In this document: in pieces, positions 4,463 through 7,191 of the stretch
Layout: each line of letters begins with the position of its first letter
How positions within the stretch are numbered: the first letter of the stretch is position 1
Made by a program: the position numbers and the translations under genes
NCBI GenBank assembly: GCA_013140465.1
Contig: JABFST010000097.1
Span: forward strand, 1 to 7,191
Length of the DNA: 7,191 bases
Reading direction: 5' to 3'
DNA from: Methylococcaceae bacterium
Lineage (GTDB): Bacteria; Pseudomonadota; Gammaproteobacteria; Methylococcales; Methylomonadaceae
The notes under the pieces: generated by a model
Seen by the model: only the letters and a program-made list of their open reading frames with translations
Told to the model about the DNA's origin: nothing
The model's database searches: none

Positions 4463-5440
4463 ATGACCTTAGATGACCAAAAACTGTGCGCCTTAGGTTT
4501 GGCGGTCATTCAAGTGGAGGCCGAGGCTGTTACGGCGTTGGCGGGGCAAATTGACGCGCAGTTTGTCAGTGCCTGTAAGTTGCTGTTTCATTGCCAAGGG
4601 CGTGTGGTGGTGATCGGCATGGGCAAGTCAGGCCATATTGCAGGTAAAATCGCCGCCACTTTGGCAAGTACGGGTACGCCAGCTTTTTTTGTGCATCCTG
4701 GGGAAGCCAGCCACGGTGATTTGGGCATGATTACGCGCTTGGATGTGGTGTTGGCCTTGTCCAATTCCGGGGAAACCGAAGAAGTCTTAAAGATTTTGCC
4801 GCTTATCAAACGTTTGGGTGTGCCGCTGATTGCCATGACGGGTAATCCCGTCTCAACCTTGGCGACGGTCGCCACTGCGCATATTAATGTTGCGGTTGCT
4901 AAAGAAGCGTGTCCTTTAGGGCTTGCACCCACCGCCAGCACGACGGCGGCATTGGTCATGGGCGATGCCTTGGCGGTGTCGTTGTTGCAAGCACGCGGGT
5001 TTACGCGCGATGATTTTGCTTGGTCGCATCCGGGCGGCAGTTTAGGTAAGCGTTTGTTGCTAAGGGTTAGCGACATTATGCACTTGGGCAATGACATACC
5101 TGCGGTGCATGAGTCGGCAGTTATCAGCGTAGCCTTGTTGGAAATGACCGAAAAAAAATTGGGCATGACCGCCATCGTTGATGACCACCATCGGGTGGTC
5201 GGTATTTTTACGGATGGCGATTTACGGCGTACCTTGGCCAAAAACTTGGATATTCAGCATACCGCGATTAGCCAAGTGATGACGGCGCAATGTGCGCTGA
5301 TTTCTAAAGACATTCTTGCGGCAGAGGCCATGCAGATTATGGAACAGAAAAAAATTAACGCGTTAATTGTGGTCGATGCTAACAGTGTGGCGGTCGGTGC
5401 CTTAAATATGCACGATTTATTGCGTGCGGGTATCGTCTGA
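4463..5440 (+). CDS. kdsD: KdsD, D-arabinose 5-phosphate isomerase
   Basis: A 325-residue cytoplasmic sugar isomerase that turns ribulose 5-phosphate into arabinose 5-phosphate, the first step of Kdo synthesis. The N-terminal SIS domain (about residues 35-175) has VVVIGMGKSGHIAGKIAAT (48-66) and LALSNSGETEEV (97-108); two CBS domains follow (about 200-320), with VGIFTDGDLRR and NALIVVD. K55, E107, E148 and H189 (in WSHPGGSLGKRL) match the E. coli KdsD active-site residues K59, E111, E152 and H193 at a constant offset of four, which supports ATG 4463 as the start; the in-frame TTG at 4442 would only add seven atypical residues. No clear Shine-Dalgarno precedes it. Its stop TGA overlaps the ATG of kdsC by one base. 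It is the first gene of the Kdo/Lpt operon. Confidence 0.95.
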   Translation: MTLDDQKLCALGLAVIQVEAEAVTALAGQIDAQFVSACKLLFHCQGRVVVIGMGKSGHIAGKIAATLASTGTPAFFVHPGEASHGDLGMITRLDVVLALSNSGETEEVLKILPLIKRLGVPLIAMTGNPVSTLATVATAHINVAVAKEACPLGLAPTASTTAALVMGDALAVSLLQARGFTRDDFAWSHPGGSLGKRLLLRVSDIMHLGNDIPAVHESAVISVALLEMTEKKLGMTAIVDDHHRVVGIFTDGDLRRTLAKNLDIQHTAISQVMTAQCALISKDILAAEAMQIMEQKKINALIVVDANSVAVGALNMHDLLRAGIV

Positions 5441-5985
5441 TGATAGCTGCCGATACTAATTTACACGCGGTGGTCGAAAAGGCCAAAAAGCTGAAGTTGT
5501 TGATTTTAGATGTCGATGGCGTGCTGACTGACGGCAGGCTGTTTTTTGACCACGAAGGCAAGGAATACAAAGCCTTCCATGCCCGCGATGGGCATGGCAT
5601 TAAGCTATTGCGGCAAACAGGGGTTGAGGTTGCCGTAATTTCAGGCCGACAATCCAGTACAGTGGCTTTGCGCATGAAAAGCTTGGGCGTTGAGCATGTT
5701 TATCAGGGCCATGAAGACAAACGCGCGGCCTTGGACGACATTTTGGCAACCTTGGGCATTCCCCCAGAACAAGCTGCGCATGTGGGCGATGATTTGCTGG
5801 ATTTGCCGATTATGGTGCGCGTGGGCTTGGCGATAGCGGTGCAAGATGCGGTCAGCGAAGTTAAGCAACGGGCCCATGCGTATACGTCGCTGCCTGGCGG
5901 TAACGGTGCGGTGCGTGAAGTGTGTGATTTTATCATGCAGGCGCAGGGACATTTTGATGCCGTCGTCGATGCTTATTTGGCATGA
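5440..5985 (+). CDS. kdsC: KdsC, 3-deoxy-D-manno-octulosonate 8-phosphate phosphatase
   Basis: A 181-residue HAD-superfamily phosphatase, C0 subclass (no cap domain), that removes the 8-phosphate from Kdo-8-phosphate to give Kdo. Motif I is LDVDGVLTDG with D24 as nucleophile and D26 as acid/base; motif II is ISGR with S68; motif III is K94 in GHEDKRAAL; motif IV is VGDDLLDLP (115-123) with D117 and D118. The family works as a tetramer, with the C-terminal tail of one subunit reaching the next active site; the conserved GGNGAVRE segment is present in the C-terminal part. The length is close to the E. coli protein (188). The ATG shares one base with the kdsD stop (TGATG), so translation is coupled. 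The end overlaps lptC by ATGA. Confidence 0.95.
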   Translation: MIAADTNLHAVVEKAKKLKLLILDVDGVLTDGRLFFDHEGKEYKAFHARDGHGIKLLRQTGVEVAVISGRQSSTVALRMKSLGVEHVYQGHEDKRAALDDILATLGIPPEQAAHVGDDLLDLPIMVRVGLAIAVQDAVSEVKQRAHAYTSLPGGNGAVREVCDFIMQAQGHFDAVVDAYLA

Positions 5986-6548
5986 CTTTACAAGACTATA
6001 AGCCTTATGCTTATTTGGGTGTGCTGGCTGTGCTCAGTGCCTGGTTGGCGGATTTGGCACAGTTGGGCCAGAGTTACCAAACTGTTGTGCCCGCCCATAG
6101 CCCCGATTATTTCAGCGAGGGCTATAGCAAATGGGAAATGGACACCTTAGGCGTACTTAAAAACAGCTTGATGAGTACACAGCTCACACATTACAGCGAT
6201 GACGGCGTGACCCAGTTGGTAAATCCGGTGATGTTTTTTTATAATAAAAAATCACCGCCTTGGGTCGTCAAGTCCGCAGCAGGTGTTTTGTCGGGGGACG
6301 GCAAACAACTGTTGCTAACGGACAAGGTGGCGATTGTCCGGGAAAAGGCGCAAGGTGTGCAGCCGTTGACGATCAACACCAGTGTGTTGACGGTATACCC
6401 CGAAACCCATTATGCCGAAACCCGCGCTAGTGCGGAGCTGGTCAGTCCGCCTAACCGGACGACTGGGGTAGGGATGACGCTGACGTTTGCCCAGCCTGTC
6501 CATTTGCAGTTACTCGCTCATGTAAAGGGAAAATATGAAACAAAATAA
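5982..6548 (+). CDS. lptC: LptC, LPS export inner-membrane bitopic protein
   Basis: A 188-residue protein, the same size as E. coli LptC (191). It sits in the inner membrane with LptB2FG and passes LPS to periplasmic LptA. One N-terminal membrane segment can be seen at about residues 9-26 (AYLGVLAVLSAWLADLA), with a short cytoplasmic tail in front and the rest periplasmic. HSPDYF (39-44) opens the beta-jellyroll, as in other LptC proteins; then YSDDGVTQLVNPVMFFYN and the strands up to VYPETHYAET follow. The segment has an aspartate (D24) near its end, a small oddity. The start overlaps kdsC by ATGA and the end overlaps lptA by 14 nt. LptC is poorly conserved in sequence, so the call relies on motifs, topology and its place between kdsC and lptA. 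Confidence 0.9.
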   Translation: MTLQDYKPYAYLGVLAVLSAWLADLAQLGQSYQTVVPAHSPDYFSEGYSKWEMDTLGVLKNSLMSTQLTHYSDDGVTQLVNPVMFFYNKKSPPWVVKSAAGVLSGDGKQLLLTDKVAIVREKAQGVQPLTINTSVLTVYPETHYAETRASAELVSPPNRTTGVGMTLTFAQPVHLQLLAHVKGKYETK

Positions 6549-7065
6549 CAAACTGGCCTTTATTGTTGCTTGCGGATGTCTGTCAGTGCTGATGAGTGTT
6601 GGCGTGTGCGCCTTAGAAACCGACGCGGAACAACCGATAACCATTGATTCCAATACCGCCACTTATGATGACGGGACAGGTACTAGCATTTACATGGGCA
6701 ATGTCGTGTCTGTGCAAGGCAGTATTCGGGTCAACTCCGATAAGCTCGTGGTTTATTTTGTCAACGGCGATGCCGACAAGTTGGTGTTTACAGGTAACAA
6801 GGCAAAGTTTAAGCAAACTCCTAGCCCCGGCAGCGAGGACATCACTGGCGAAGCGATGACAGGCGAGTTTTACCCCAAAAAGAACTTGCTGGTGTTAATT
6901 TCCGAGGCAACGGTGTGGCAGGGCAATGCGACTTATTCCAGCAATTTAATTGAATATGACATCAAGACCTCGTTGGTTAAGGCAGGTGAAAAATCATCTG
7001 ACGCAAAACGTGTGCATGTCGTGTTAAAACCAAAAACTAAAACGCAGCCCCGCTCAGGACAATAA
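6535..7065 (+). CDS. lptA: LptA, periplasmic LPS transport bridge protein
   Basis: A 176-residue OstA/LptA-family protein that forms the periplasmic bridge carrying LPS from LptC to LptD. A signal peptide is clear: MKQNNK, hydrophobic core LAFIVACGCLSVLMSVGV, and a likely cut after VCA at residue 26. The mature part begins the OstA fold with PITIDSNTATYDDGTGT (34-50), the hallmark GNVVSVQG (55-62), VNSDKLVVYF, then ITGEAMTGEFYPKKNLLVLI and further beta strands; a lysine-rich tail (KPKTKTQ) ends it. E. coli LptA is 185 residues. AAGGGA at 6525-6530 precedes ATG 6535 with a 4-nt spacer, all inside the lptC coding region. The overlap of 14 nt with lptC and the lptB gene downstream support the call. 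Confidence 0.94.
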   Translation: MKQNNKLAFIVACGCLSVLMSVGVCALETDAEQPITIDSNTATYDDGTGTSIYMGNVVSVQGSIRVNSDKLVVYFVNGDADKLVFTGNKAKFKQTPSPGSEDITGEAMTGEFYPKKNLLVLISEATVWQGNATYSSNLIEYDIKTSLVKAGEKSSDAKRVHVVLKPKTKTQPRSGQ

Positions 7066-7118
7066 CTAATGCGCTGTCACTGCCGATCCCTGTCATTTTT
7101 TCTAGCGATACGTCACTA

Positions 7119-7191
7119 ATGGCTATTCTCGCGGCATCCCAGCTCATTAAAACTTATAATAAGCGCAACGTAGTTGACGGTGTATCATTAC
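7119..7191 (+). CDS. lptB: LptB, LPS export ABC ATPase, N-terminal end (3' truncated)
   Basis: The first 24 codons of a gene running off the right edge. The visible residues include LIKTYNKRNVVDGVSL, the typical first strands of an LptB-type ABC ATPase (pattern L-x-K-x-Y-x-x-R-x-V-V-x-x-V-S-L). The Walker A motif and all other ATPase motifs lie outside. LptB powers LPS extraction as a dimer with LptF and LptG. ATG 7119 has no Shine-Dalgarno directly before it; it shares its first base with the stop of a 16-codon frame (TAATG). The gap after lptA is 53 nt. Position after lptA makes the assignment strong despite the short length. Confidence 0.88.
   Translation, partial: MAILAASQLIKTYNKRNVVDGVSL

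Noticed and set aside
4588..5241. 217-codon open frame on the - strand opposite kdsD
   Set aside because: Low-complexity Ala/Thr/Lys/Pro composition typical of an antisense shadow; kdsD carries all active-site residues on the + strand.
1..7191. CRISPR array, tRNA or rRNA genes
   Set aside because: No regularly spaced repeats, and no cloverleaf or rRNA-like segments were seen on either strand.

Overview
The window is a stretch of a Gram-negative, almost certainly gammaproteobacterial, chromosome. Every gene I can support is on the + strand. Two core loci identify the lineage: a PQQ (pyrroloquinoline quinone) biosynthesis locus (end of pqqC, pqqD, pqqE) and a Kdo/LPS-export operon (kdsD-kdsC-lptC-lptA-lptB) in the order usual for Gammaproteobacteria. 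PQQ next to a methanotroph-like set of DUF29 and Uma2 genes would suit Methylococcales or a related group, but the genus is a guess.

Layout. 1-155: last 50 codons of pqqC. 173-2469: an accessory block of a DUF29 protein, two Uma2 (DUF820) putative nucleases of the PD-(D/E)XK type, an A+T-rich PIN-domain RNase and a 66-residue partner overlapping it by ATGA. 2470-2603: an intergenic segment holding a 52-bp nested inverted-repeat element, a TATAAT hexamer and a pair of TTATCAGC direct repeats 22 bp apart. 2604-3987: pqqD and pqqE, overlapping. 3988-4462: a non-coding gap of about 475 bp with three clear dyads and a candidate extended -10 promoter. 4463-7191: kdsD, kdsC, lptC and lptA, each overlapping the next, then after 53 nt the start of lptB, which is cut by the window end.

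How the genes work together. PqqD presents the PqqA peptide to the radical SAM enzyme PqqE, which makes the first carbon-carbon crosslink; PqqC performs the last oxidation. KdsD and KdsC catalyse the first and third steps of Kdo synthesis. LptC, LptA and LptB belong to the machine that moves finished LPS to the outer membrane.

The most unusual feature is the accessory block that separates pqqC from pqqD, genes normally adjacent and in some bacteria fused. The block starts 17 nt after the pqqC stop, behind a strong ribosome-binding site, while pqqD has no visible Shine-Dalgarno sequence of its own. The PIN gene and its partner form a plausible toxin-antitoxin-like pair with the toxin gene first. 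I see no proof of an undescribed system; the DUF29-Uma2-Uma2-PIN block and the palindromic elements are the best candidates for follow-up.
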